DNA of 21,241 nucleotides from a virus. Both the position numbers and the translations under genes were made by a program. Of this stretch, positions 8,249 through 13,541 are shown piece after piece; positions within the stretch are counted from its first letter, which is position 1; every line of letters begins with the position of its first letter. Under the pieces are notes generated by a model. That model ran no database searches. It worked only from the letters and a program-made list of their open reading frames with translations, and was not told the origin of the DNA. Location: positions 1 to 21,241 of the IMG/VR virus record IMGVR_UViG_3300020463_002171; one strand, written 5' to 3'.

Positions 8249-8277
8249 TAGGGGTGCTACATGGAGTGGCTCCCCTA
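8249..8277 (+). promoter_or_regulatory. Hairpin in the 5' leader of the cold-shock gene
   Basis: TAGGGG (8249-8254) pairs with CCCCTA (8272-8277). Inside, CTAC (8257-8260) pairs with GTGG (8266-8269, one G-U) around an ATGGA loop. There is no U-run after it, so it is not an intrinsic terminator. It lies between the late-type box and the cold-shock start at 8299, so it would sit at the 5' end of that mRNA and could affect stability or translation. Confidence 0.5.
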
Positions 8278-8298
8278 CTAAGAAGGGCAATCCAAAAT

Positions 8299-8517
8299 AT
8301 GGCACAACAAGGTAAACTTAAATGGTACAATCATGTAAAAGGCTACGGCTTTTTATCACGTGAAGAGTCTGATAAAGACATCTTCGTACATATTTCTGAA
8401 TTTAGAAAATCAGGAATAAAAACTGTTAAACAGGACATGATTGTAGAATACGAAATTTCAGATCATAACGGTAAACCAGTAGCAGTCGATATAAAAGTAG
8501 TTCACATTCCAGAATAG
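8299..8517 (+). CDS. Cold-shock domain protein (CspA family)
   Basis: A 72-residue single cold-shock domain. GKLKWYNHVKGYGFLSREES holds RNP1 (KGYGFLS, usually KGFGFI) and DIFVHISEF is RNP2 (usually DVFVHFS). The rest, VEYEISDHNGKPVAVDIKVV, completes the five-strand barrel. It would bind single-stranded RNA or DNA and melt secondary structure. The start is ATG 8299, after AAGGG. The open frame extends to 8254, but those residues lie in the leader hairpin and do not belong to the fold. The length is typical of CspA (about 70). Confidence 0.93.
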   Translation: MAQQGKLKWYNHVKGYGFLSREESDKDIFVHISEFRKSGIKTVKQDMIVEYEISDHNGKPVAVDIKVVHIPE

Positions 8518-8526
8518 GAGAAGTAA

Positions 8527-8895
8527 ATGGCGGAAGCCATGTTGTTATTCATGCTAGTAGTAAAACACGCACTAGCAGACCTAGTTCTACAAAGTCGGCT
8601 TACATCTGGAGATAAAAGTAATTTAAAAAGTTTGAAAGGTTATATACACGCCGGAGATCACGCGGTTTGTACCTTTATAGTCTTGCTGTTTTTTACATCC
8701 TTTCAAAATTCTGTTCTGATAGCAATGCTAGACTATGTTCTACATTTCATCATTGATTTTACAAAAACAAAACTTATGCGATATTATGATATCGAAACAA
8801 ACTCCAAAAAGTTTTGGATATTCCAAGGCGTTGATCAAATCGCCCATTATACTTGTTACTTTATTTACGTTCTTCTCTTGACAAACCTATTATAG
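8527..8895 (+). CDS. DUF3307 integral membrane protein
   Basis: A 122-residue membrane protein of the DUF3307 family. The conserved polar residues fall inside hydrophobic helices: KHALADLVLQ near the start, GYIHAGDHAVCTFIVLLFF, LDYVLHFIIDFTKTK, and FWIFQGVDQIAHYTCYFIYVLLL. Three to four transmembrane helices with buried His and Asp are expected. The biochemical role of the family is unknown. The ATG at 8527 follows GGAGAAGTAA. The coding end overlaps the -35 of the tmRNA promoter (8878). Confidence 0.8.
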   Translation: MAEAMLLFMLVVKHALADLVLQSRLTSGDKSNLKSLKGYIHAGDHAVCTFIVLLFFTSFQNSVLIAMLDYVLHFIIDFTKTKLMRYYDIETNSKKFWIFQGVDQIAHYTCYFIYVLLLTNLL

Positions 8896-8908
8896 TATGT
8901 TATAAATA
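8878..8908 (+). promoter_or_regulatory. Composite promoter for tmRNA-hemC-hemE
   Basis: TTGACA at 8878-8883, 17 bp, then TATAAA at 8901-8906 make a near-consensus sigma70 promoter. The same -10 is the start of TATAAATA (8901-8908), the exact T4 late-promoter consensus. Transcription would begin near 8913, at the expected 5' edge of the tmRNA acceptor piece. The site could therefore be used by host polymerase early and by the phage-modified polymerase late. Confidence 0.75.
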
Positions 8909-8972
8909 CACTACAATGTTGAAGCAATTCAAACACTGGACAGGACCTGGGGGCAGTACCCAGCAGGTCCAC

Positions 8973-9040
8973 CATAAACACTTTGTAGTTACCAGAACCT
9001 GATGGTACCCACAAGTAAGGACAGACGCAAAGTGTTTATG
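8973..9040 (+). other. Spacer hairpin between the two tmRNA pieces
   Basis: CATAAACACTTTG (8973-8985) and CAAAGTGTTTATG (9028-9040) are a perfect 13-bp inverted repeat. They stack on the acceptor stem and close the intervening sequence that must be cut out to give two mature pieces. The repeat begins in the CCA end itself. A smaller hairpin (TACCA/TGGTA) lies within the loop. In host tmRNAs this segment is removed by nucleases that mature tRNA ends. Confidence 0.85.
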
Positions 9041-9130
9041 ATGGGCCTGAACTAGGATCGACTGACAGAATAGTAGAAGCGTGGAGTTGTCCGGATGTAA
9101 GCTCGGTTAACGCGAACAAACGTTATAAAT

Positions 9131-9220
9131 GCAAACGATAATGCATCTAACGTATTTTCTTTCGTGGATTTTTCCAATGCGAGAAAGTACGTGAATGAGG
9201 ATTTCGCCTTAGCGGCGTAA
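9131..9220 (+). other. tmRNA proteolysis-tag reading frame, 29 codons
   Basis: The resume codon is GCA at 9131. The frame begins ANDNASNVFSFVDFSNARKY and ends VNEDFALAA before TAA at 9218-9220. The start (ANDN) is typical of alphaproteobacterial tags, and the hydrophobic ALAA end is the ClpXP/ClpAP degradation signal. Most bacterial tags have about 8-15 residues, so this one is about twice as long, with a central FSFVDFSNARKY segment not seen in standard tags. The reading frame is inferred from the end motif and the resume context. Confidence 0.85.
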
Positions 9221-9277
9221 TCGCTCGGGGTTGGCGGCTTACCTAGCAACAGAAAAGTCGCACTACATGGAGGCTGT

Positions 9278-10105
9278 ATGAAGTTAGGTGTTAGAAGTAG
9301 TAAATTGGCAATAGCCTATGCTAACAAAGTAATAGATGCTCTCCTCTTTCCCGATATAGAAATTGCTCCTATTGTAACTGAAGGTGATGTCAAAAGTAAT
9401 ACATCCATACAGGAGATAGGTGGCAAAGGTGTATTTGTTTCTGAAATAGAAAAACATTTATTAGAAGGCACAATCGATATTGCTGTTCATAGTTTTAAAG
9501 ATTTGCCAGCACAAATGGATGATAAACTTACCATTAGTGCCGTTCTAGAAAGAAATGATCCAAGAGATTGCTACATTGGTAGGCTTTTTCCTAAAGCCAG
9601 AGTAGGCACAGGATCTCCTAGGCGAATAGCACAACTAAAAAATAATTTTACTGTGGACTTTGATATCTTGCCTATTAGAGGAAATATAGATACAAGATTA
9701 CAAAAACTGGATAATGATCAATATGATGCTATAATTTTAGCAGTGGCTGGTTTAGAAGCCTTAGGCTTGGAAAATAAAATTACAAAAATTTTGCCGTTTG
9801 ATAAAATGCTTCCTTGCGTAGGACAAGGTACAATCGCTATCCAAACAAGGAAAGATTATGAATGGCATGATAAGATACAGTCTATATGCCATATGCCCAC
9901 TTACTACTCCGTTATGGCTGAACGAGAAGTACTAAAAGTAGTAGACGGAGATTGTCACACTGCCATAGGTGTGATATCAACATTGGTGGGTGATTGTATT
10001 ATGATCCGAGCATATAATTATGAAAATGATAAGGAATATGCTAACATGTCCAAAAGAACAGATTACATAGAACTTGGTAGGGAAGTGGGTAACAAAATTA
10101 AGTGA
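9278..10105 (+). CDS. hemC: Porphobilinogen deaminase (hydroxymethylbilane synthase)
   Basis: A 275-residue enzyme that joins four porphobilinogens into hydroxymethylbilane in tetrapyrrole synthesis. Catalytic Asp75 is in HSFKDLP (E. coli D84). Substrate arginines are in VGTGSPRR and IRGNIDTRLQKLDN. YDAIILAVAGLEALGL follows, and Cys226 in VDGDCHTAIGV is the thioether anchor for the dipyrromethane cofactor (E. coli C242). All key residues are kept, so it is probably active. The protein is about 35 residues shorter than the usual 310, mostly by trimming in domain 3. The ATG at 9278 has GGAGG 4 nt upstream. Only about 15 nt separate it from the tmRNA 3' end, so the two are probably cotranscribed. 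Its GTGA stop/start overlap couples it to hemE. A tetrapyrrole enzyme of this kind is rare in phages. Confidence 0.95.
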   Translation: MKLGVRSSKLAIAYANKVIDALLFPDIEIAPIVTEGDVKSNTSIQEIGGKGVFVSEIEKHLLEGTIDIAVHSFKDLPAQMDDKLTISAVLERNDPRDCYIGRLFPKARVGTGSPRRIAQLKNNFTVDFDILPIRGNIDTRLQKLDNDQYDAIILAVAGLEALGLENKITKILPFDKMLPCVGQGTIAIQTRKDYEWHDKIQSICHMPTYYSVMAEREVLKVVDGDCHTAIGVISTLVGDCIMIRAYNYENDKEYANMSKRTDYIELGREVGNKIK

Positions 10106-11076
10106 ACAAAAAATTTACTAATGCCTGTGATAGAATACAACAAAAAACTCCTCCTATTTGGTTCATGCGTCAAGCAGGCAGATATCATTCCCATTATAGA
10201 GATTTAAAACAAAAATACACATTTGAATATCTTTGTAAAACTCCTGAACTAGCTGGAGAAGTTGCGTTAGGTCCAATAGTAGAATTTGATTATGATGTGG
10301 CCATCTTGTTTTCTGATATTCTTTTTCCATTAGAAGGCTTAGGTATGAATCTTAGATTTGATCCTGGTCCTAAGTTTCAATTTCATCTAAACGAAAGCAA
10401 TGCTAATCAATTAGATGACATCAGTAAAGCAATTAATTTTATGTCTTTCCAACGAGATGCTTTACTGACAACTAGGACTATGCTGTCCAAAGACAAAAGC
10501 CTAATAGGATTTATAGGAGGACCTTGGACACTTATGAATTATGCCTGTGGTGATAGCAAAGTTTCAGATGAGTTTAAATTAAAATATATGGAAACAGTAT
10601 TAATCCCTTTGCTACAAAAAAATATTGAACTACAAATCAAGGCTGGTGCTGAAAAAGTTATGATCTTTGATAGTGGTTTACAAAACATGTCTACAAGATT
10701 TTTTGATGCTAAGTATTTTCCGTTGCTTAAAAAACTATCTTCAAAAGATACAGCTTACTATAGTAGGAACCTACCACGAAAATGTATAGGCACAATTCTT
10801 CAAACTGAATGGGGTGGTATAGGAGTAGACAGTAAGTTAGACATTGCTGATTGCTTAGAAACAGTTGACACCGGATTTGTACAAGGAAATTTTGACGAAA
10901 AAAAGATGTTATTACCTAAACACAAATTCATGTATGCCATAGAAAAATATTGTGATGATATTTTAAAAACTGATAGGACTGGCTGGGTATGTGGATTGGG
11001 ACACGGAATAGATAAGACAACTCCTGAAGAACATGTTCATTTGTTTATAGAAACAGTTCGTAACAGATTATCTTGA
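10102..11076 (+). CDS. hemE: Uroporphyrinogen decarboxylase
   Basis: A 324-residue enzyme that removes four carboxyl groups from uroporphyrinogen to give coproporphyrinogen. The family signature PPIWFMRQAGRYHSHYR carries R23 and R27. D72 in LFSDILFPLEGLG is the key acid that holds the pyrroles. GFIGGPWTLMNYACG carries Y147, F189-D-S191 fits the F-x-S loop, and GLGHGIDKTTPEEHV carries H301. All match the R37/R41/D86/Y164/S219/H339 set of the human enzyme. It is about 30 residues shorter than usual, with a compact region near 212-235. The start is GTG 10102, overlapping the hemC stop (GTGA). Its last 9 nt overlap the convergent minus-strand gene. HemD, which acts between HemC and HemE, is not in the window. 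Confidence 0.95.
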   Translation: MNKKFTNACDRIQQKTPPIWFMRQAGRYHSHYRDLKQKYTFEYLCKTPELAGEVALGPIVEFDYDVAILFSDILFPLEGLGMNLRFDPGPKFQFHLNESNANQLDDISKAINFMSFQRDALLTTRTMLSKDKSLIGFIGGPWTLMNYACGDSKVSDEFKLKYMETVLIPLLQKNIELQIKAGAEKVMIFDSGLQNMSTRFFDAKYFPLLKKLSSKDTAYYSRNLPRKCIGTILQTEWGGIGVDSKLDIADCLETVDTGFVQGNFDEKKMLLPKHKFMYAIEKYCDDILKTDRTGWVCGLGHGIDKTTPEEHVHLFIETVRNRLS

Positions 11077-11202
11077 TCTTTTTTTGCCCATGCCCATGTA
11101 ATGTTCAGAAGGTTCGTAGTTCCAACGCTTGCCGTGATGTCCACGGATATCAGCATACCACATTCTTAACTTTACAATAAACTTTCTCATACCTAAGCTC
11201 AT
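11068..11202 (-). CDS. Small basic protein, 44 residues, unknown function
   Basis: On the minus strand, ATG at 11202-11200 to TAA at 11070-11068. The protein begins MSLGMRKFIVKLRMWYADIR and ends YMGMGKKRSR. It is rich in K, R, H and aromatic residues and has no clear membrane segment. The start overlaps the stop of the upstream minus-strand gene (TAATG), and AGGAAG lies just before it, both good signs of real translation. Its stop end overlaps the end of hemE by 9 nt in convergent orientation. I do not recognise the family. Confidence 0.65.
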   Translation of the reverse strand: MSLGMRKFIVKLRMWYADIRGHHGKRWNYEPSEHYMGMGKKRSR

Positions 11203-11405
11203 TATCTTCCTAACTTTTTTTTACGTCCTATTGGTAATTGTATTTCTTTAGACATTTCCTTGCCCTTTTTACCAATCCAACTAACAACTGTGTTTGTTAC
11301 TTTAGCAGTGCTTTGAAAGCTCTTTACAGCTCTTCTCCAGCCTAATGCTGTAACTTCTTTTATTTCTTCACCGTCAGTGAATTTAAATATTCTATTCTTA
11401 GACAT
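11202..11405 (-). CDS. Small basic protein, 67 residues, unknown function
   Basis: Minus strand. The start chosen is ATG at 11405-11403 because AAAAGGAAA sits right before it. The open frame runs further upstream to 11504 but without a good ribosome-binding site and across the divergent promoter region. The protein begins MSKNRIFKFTDGEEIKEVTA, continues LGWRRAVKSFQSTAKVTN and ends PIGRKKKLGR. It is positively charged and probably a compact helical or nucleic-acid-binding protein. It forms a two-gene minus-strand operon with the 44-residue gene, the only minus-strand genes found in this window. The family is not recognised. Confidence 0.7.
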   Translation of the reverse strand: MSKNRIFKFTDGEEIKEVTALGWRRAVKSFQSTAKVTNTVVSWIGKKGKEMSKEIQLPIGRKKKLGR

Positions 11406-11422
11406 AAATTTCCTTTTGGCTG

Positions 11423-11445
11423 TATTTAGTATTTTACGATAAATA
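11423..11445. promoter_or_regulatory. Divergent late-type promoter pair
   Basis: On the plus strand, ATAAATA at 11439-11445 (GATAAATATA) lies 24 nt before the ATG at 11469, with AGGAG between. On the minus strand, CTAAATA (complement of 11423-11429) lies about 18 nt before the ATG at 11405. The two boxes face away from each other and would drive the minus-strand pair and the plus-strand run of small genes. The minus box is one base from the consensus. Confidence 0.45.
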
Positions 11446-11468
11446 TACGTATATAATAGGAGAGTGAT

Positions 11469-11618
11469 ATGGCTAAAATGAAATTTAGTGCTGTGCATAT
11501 ACATGAGCCAATAATAAAAAAGACAAGCATAGGTGGCAGAAAATCTATGGTCAAAACAAGCTCAATGAATAAGCATAAACGCAGAAGTTATAAACCATAC
11601 ATAGCACAGGGGAGATAA
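11469..11618 (+). CDS. Very basic small phage protein, 49 residues
   Basis: ATG at 11469, 7 nt after AGGAG, to TAA at 11616-11618. The protein begins MAKMKFSAVHIHEPIIKKTS and ends HKRRSYKPYIAQGR. The second half is dense in K, R, H and S with no acidic residues. Short proteins ending in a K-H-K-R-R...K-x-Y-x-x-Q-G-R-like tail recur in T4-like marine phages from memory, without known function. The charge suggests RNA or DNA binding. It is the first gene after the divergent promoter region. Confidence 0.7.
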   Translation: MAKMKFSAVHIHEPIIKKTSIGGRKSMVKTSSMNKHKRRSYKPYIAQGR

Positions 11619-11620
11619 AA

Positions 11621-11815
11621 ATGAGTAAACCCGATGACCAGGGTAAGCTAGAAGTGGCTGTGAGAGTCCTTGGAAATGAATTAATAGCACTCAAAATGAC
11701 TGTAGACGATTTCAAAATGAAATGGTTAGTTTTAGGAGTAGTAACTATTTGTGCCTTAGGTTGGGCGGCCAGTGTATTTGGGCCTGAACTAATGAGTATG
11801 TTCGATGCTGAGTAA
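11621..11815 (+). CDS. Small single-pass membrane protein, 64 residues
   Basis: The N-terminal half is polar and probably helical (KLEVAVRVLGNELIALKMTV). One transmembrane helix follows at about 36-55 (WLVLGVVTICALGWAASVFG), with a short acidic tail (PELMSMFDAE). The start is 3 nt after the previous stop, and the GGGGAG in the previous gene's end serves as ribosome-binding site. Its end overlaps the next start by 11 nt. Candidate roles are an accessory lysis or superinfection-exclusion protein, but no family is recognised. Confidence 0.7.
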   Translation: MSKPDDQGKLEVAVRVLGNELIALKMTVDDFKMKWLVLGVVTICALGWAASVFGPELMSMFDAE

Positions 11816-12002
11816 ACCATGTAAACTACACTTAGAAGAAGTTGGCGAAACAGGCTTCCAACACATGAAAAAGGCTTTGAAAACAGCAGTGAAGTTACAA
11901 CTGTTGGTTCCAGTACTTATTATCCATTCAGTTGCTCCTAGATTTTTTACAAAAACCGCAACTAATGTTTTGAAAGATATATTGGAAGAGCGAAATGAGT
12001 AA
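11805..12002 (+). CDS. Small membrane protein resembling DUF6356
   Basis: A 65-residue protein. LEEVGETGFQHMKKALKTAV leads into LQLLVPVLIIHSVAPRFFTK, a pattern close to the short DUF6356 family: a conserved HxxxAL helix followed by a hydrophobic segment with an I-H-S-x-x-P turn. One membrane segment is expected at about 30-48. The function of that family is unknown. The ATG overlaps the previous stop region by 11 nt, and its own stop overlaps the next start (TAATG), so four membrane or basic genes appear to be translated as a coupled set. Confidence 0.65.
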   Translation: MLSKPCKLHLEEVGETGFQHMKKALKTAVKLQLLVPVLIIHSVAPRFFTKTATNVLKDILEERNE

Positions 12003-12394
12003 TGATATACGACGAGGAATGGGAGCGTAAACGCAAAGAACGTGTCAAACGGTTTAAAGAACGATTTAGAAAATGGTTTAACGCAGATAACATCATAGAT
12101 GCCACTGTTGACTTGTTCTTGATATTATTTGATGTATTATCATCGCCTATCTTAATTGTAATGAGATTGGCTAGATATTTCGTAGGCAAGTATATGTTAG
12201 GCGGAGTAAAAAACAAAATAAAGAAAGTAGCACATTGGACAGCAGGCAAACATATAGTAATAAAAATTTTAGTTTGGATATTATTAATATGTATAGGAAT
12301 AGTAATCCTTACACTTATGTGGCTCTTCGGAACAGCATTTGGAGAGTGGATAATGGAAGAATGGGGTTATCAAGCATTAAACTTAGATGAATAA
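12002..12394 (+). CDS. Membrane protein with basic N-terminus, 130 residues
   Basis: The first 30 residues are highly charged (YDEEWERKRKERVKRFKERF). A hydrophobic, probably membrane-dipping segment lies at about 36-58 (TVDLFLILFDVLSSPILIVM). A strong transmembrane helix follows at about 86-112 (IKILVWILLICIGIVILTLM), and the tail is acidic. No family is recognised. It is translationally coupled to the previous gene. It could be a holin-like or membrane-remodelling protein, but neither is shown by the sequence. Confidence 0.7.
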   Translation: MIYDEEWERKRKERVKRFKERFRKWFNADNIIDATVDLFLILFDVLSSPILIVMRLARYFVGKYMLGGVKNKIKKVAHWTAGKHIVIKILVWILLICIGIVILTLMWLFGTAFGEWIMEEWGYQALNLDE

Positions 12395-12406
12395 AAGGAG
12401 AGTACC

Positions 12407-12850
12407 ATGTATGAATATAAATGTAAAATATTAAGAGTAGTTGACGGCGATACGGTTGATATAGATATTGACTTAGGGTTTGGCATGTGGATGCACAAGG
12501 AACGTGTTAGAATGATGGGGATAGACACACCCGAATCAAGGACAAGAGACAAAGTTGAGAAAAAGTTTGGATTAGCTTCAAAAGCAAGATTGAAAGAACT
12601 AATGCCAGTGGGATCAAAGCAAATACTAAAGACAGAAATTGATAGAAGTGGTGAAGACAGTCGTGGCAAGTTTGGGCGTATATTAGGAGATTTCTTTGTG
12701 GACCAAAACGGAAAAGATTCTAGAGCTACAGAGATACTTATTAGTGAAGGGTATGCTGTTGCATATCATGGACAGTCTAAAGACGATGTTAAAGAAGCAC
12801 ATCTTAAAAATCGCGATAGACTAATATCGGAAGGTAAAGTAACTTTATGA
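12407..12850 (+). CDS. Staphylococcal-nuclease-like (thermonuclease) protein
   Basis: A 147-residue SNase domain. RVVDGDTVDIDIDLG carries the calcium-binding Asp (D15). ERVRMMGIDTPES carries R35, D40, T41 and E43, the same catalytic and metal residues and even the same numbering as mature staphylococcal nuclease. FGRILGDFF carries the second arginine (R91, equal to R87). It should cut DNA and RNA with Ca2+. There is no signal peptide, so it probably acts inside the infected cell, for example on host nucleic acid. AAAGGAG stands before the ATG at 12407. The stop overlaps the next gene (ATGA). Confidence 0.92.
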   Translation: MYEYKCKILRVVDGDTVDIDIDLGFGMWMHKERVRMMGIDTPESRTRDKVEKKFGLASKARLKELMPVGSKQILKTEIDRSGEDSRGKFGRILGDFFVDQNGKDSRATEILISEGYAVAYHGQSKDDVKEAHLKNRDRLISEGKVTL

Positions 12851-13137
12851 AAACAGTGGTGGTAATATTTTTAGCAACATTAATATATGCTGATGATCCA
12901 GACAGGTCAGAGAATTTGTACAGTTGGCAAATGCAGTTTCCAACATTTGAAAAATGTCAACTTTTTTATCAAGAATATGAAGCAAATCTATTAAATGGTT
13001 TGCTAGATCATTCAAAACAAAAATATAAAGCACAATTGAATATAGACTATGTATCTTGTGCTTTAGTTGAAATGGACATGGCACAGAAAGATCCTAAAGT
13101 TATTGGACAAAAAATTATGTATCAGAAAGAAAAATAA
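12847..13137 (+). CDS. Small exported protein with two cysteines (copy 1 of a tandem pair)
   Basis: A 96-residue protein with a short signal-like N-terminus (KTVVVIFLATLIYAD), then a mixed alpha/beta domain. The two remaining cysteines are 34 residues apart (KCQLFY and VSCALVE), which would suit a disulfide in the periplasm. The start overlaps the thermonuclease stop. The next gene has the same layout: signal, FxxPT(F/Y) segment, Cys, helix, Cys. So the two look like diverged duplicates. Function unknown. Confidence 0.65.
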   Translation: MKTVVVIFLATLIYADDPDRSENLYSWQMQFPTFEKCQLFYQEYEANLLNGLLDHSKQKYKAQLNIDYVSCALVEMDMAQKDPKVIGQKIMYQKEK

Positions 13138-13398
13138 ATGAAATTTTTTATTGTTGTATTATTTGCTGTCAACGTAGGCTCATTCGATGGAAGCAGAGAC
13201 ATGTTTGTGTTTACTGAGCCAACTTACACCGACCAAACCCAATGTGAAGCGGATATAACCGATCCACAAGTTATCCCAGGACTAGTCCAAAAACTAGTTT
13301 TGGAATATAGGCAAGTCAAAAGAATTGAATCTGTAATTTGTATTGAAGAAAAAGAATTACGCCGAGCTTTACAAGGTATTAAAGAATCACCAGCATAA
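13138..13398 (+). CDS. Small exported protein with two cysteines (copy 2 of a tandem pair)
   Basis: An 86-residue protein starting directly after the previous stop. The signal-like start KFFIVVLFAVNVGSFDG is followed by FVFTEPTYTDQTQCEADI, a helix (PGLVQKLVLEYRQVKRI) and ESVICIEEKEL. The two cysteines are 32 residues apart, against 34 in the preceding gene, and the order of features is the same, so a tandem duplication is likely. No function can be assigned. It ends 36 nt before the next promoter. Confidence 0.65.
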   Translation: MKFFIVVLFAVNVGSFDGSRDMFVFTEPTYTDQTQCEADITDPQVIPGLVQKLVLEYRQVKRIESVICIEEKELRRALQGIKESPA

Positions 13399-13434
13399 TA
13401 TCTCCAAAACATTAATCCTACCTAACCAAAACAG

Positions 13435-13463
13435 TTGACAAATAATATAACTTATTATATAAC
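13435..13463 (+). promoter_or_regulatory. Sigma70-like promoter for the HTH gene
   Basis: TTGACA at 13435-13440 and TATAAC at 13458-13463, spaced by 17 bp. Transcription would start near 13470, about 70 nt before the ATG at 13542. The intervening leader contains the terminator hairpin at 13502. Confidence 0.75.
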
Positions 13464-13501
13464 TGTATTATTATGTTTATAAAAGATAGACTAGAAACAA
13501 C

Positions 13502-13526
13502 AAGAGCTCTTTTGAGCTCTTTTTTT
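13502..13526 (+). terminator. Intrinsic terminator/attenuator in the HTH gene leader
   Basis: AAGAGCTC (13502-13509), loop TTTT, GAGCTCTT (13514-13521), then a T run to 13526. The 8-bp stem and U-tract fit a Rho-independent terminator. It lies after the promoter at 13435 and before the gene at 13542, so it would end most transcripts after about 55 nt unless read through. This makes it an attenuator or a short-RNA terminator and not a gene-end terminator. Confidence 0.7.
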
Positions 13527-13541
13527 AATAAAGGAGGCCAT

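Larger units (their letters stand above)
8913..9262 (+). ncRNA. ssrA: Circularly permuted two-piece tmRNA
   Basis: The 3' (acceptor) part precedes the 5' (coding) part, as in alphaproteobacterial ssrA. In the acceptor piece, CTGGG (8947-8951) and CCCAG (8959-8963) form a T-arm with loop GGCAGTA. CAGGTCC (8964-8970) then A and CCA (8972-8974) form the 3' end. The coding piece starts GGGCCTGAACTAGGATCGAC at 9043. GGGCCTG (9043-9049) pairs with CAGGTCC over 7 bp, with the G-U wobble at the third pair that marks alanine charging. The second long-range helix is CTGGACAG (8936-8943) with TTGTCCGG (9087-9094). The tag frame is 9131-9220. After it, GTTG/CAAC (9230-9233/9247-9250) interleaves with GCGGC/GTCGC (9234-9238/9257-9261), giving an H-type pseudoknot. 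It would free stalled host ribosomes and tag the unfinished protein. The outer ends are approximate. Confidence 0.92.

Noticed and set aside
9052-9249. 65-residue minus-strand open frame
   Set aside because: It lies entirely within the tmRNA coding piece, whose helices and tag frame explain the sequence.
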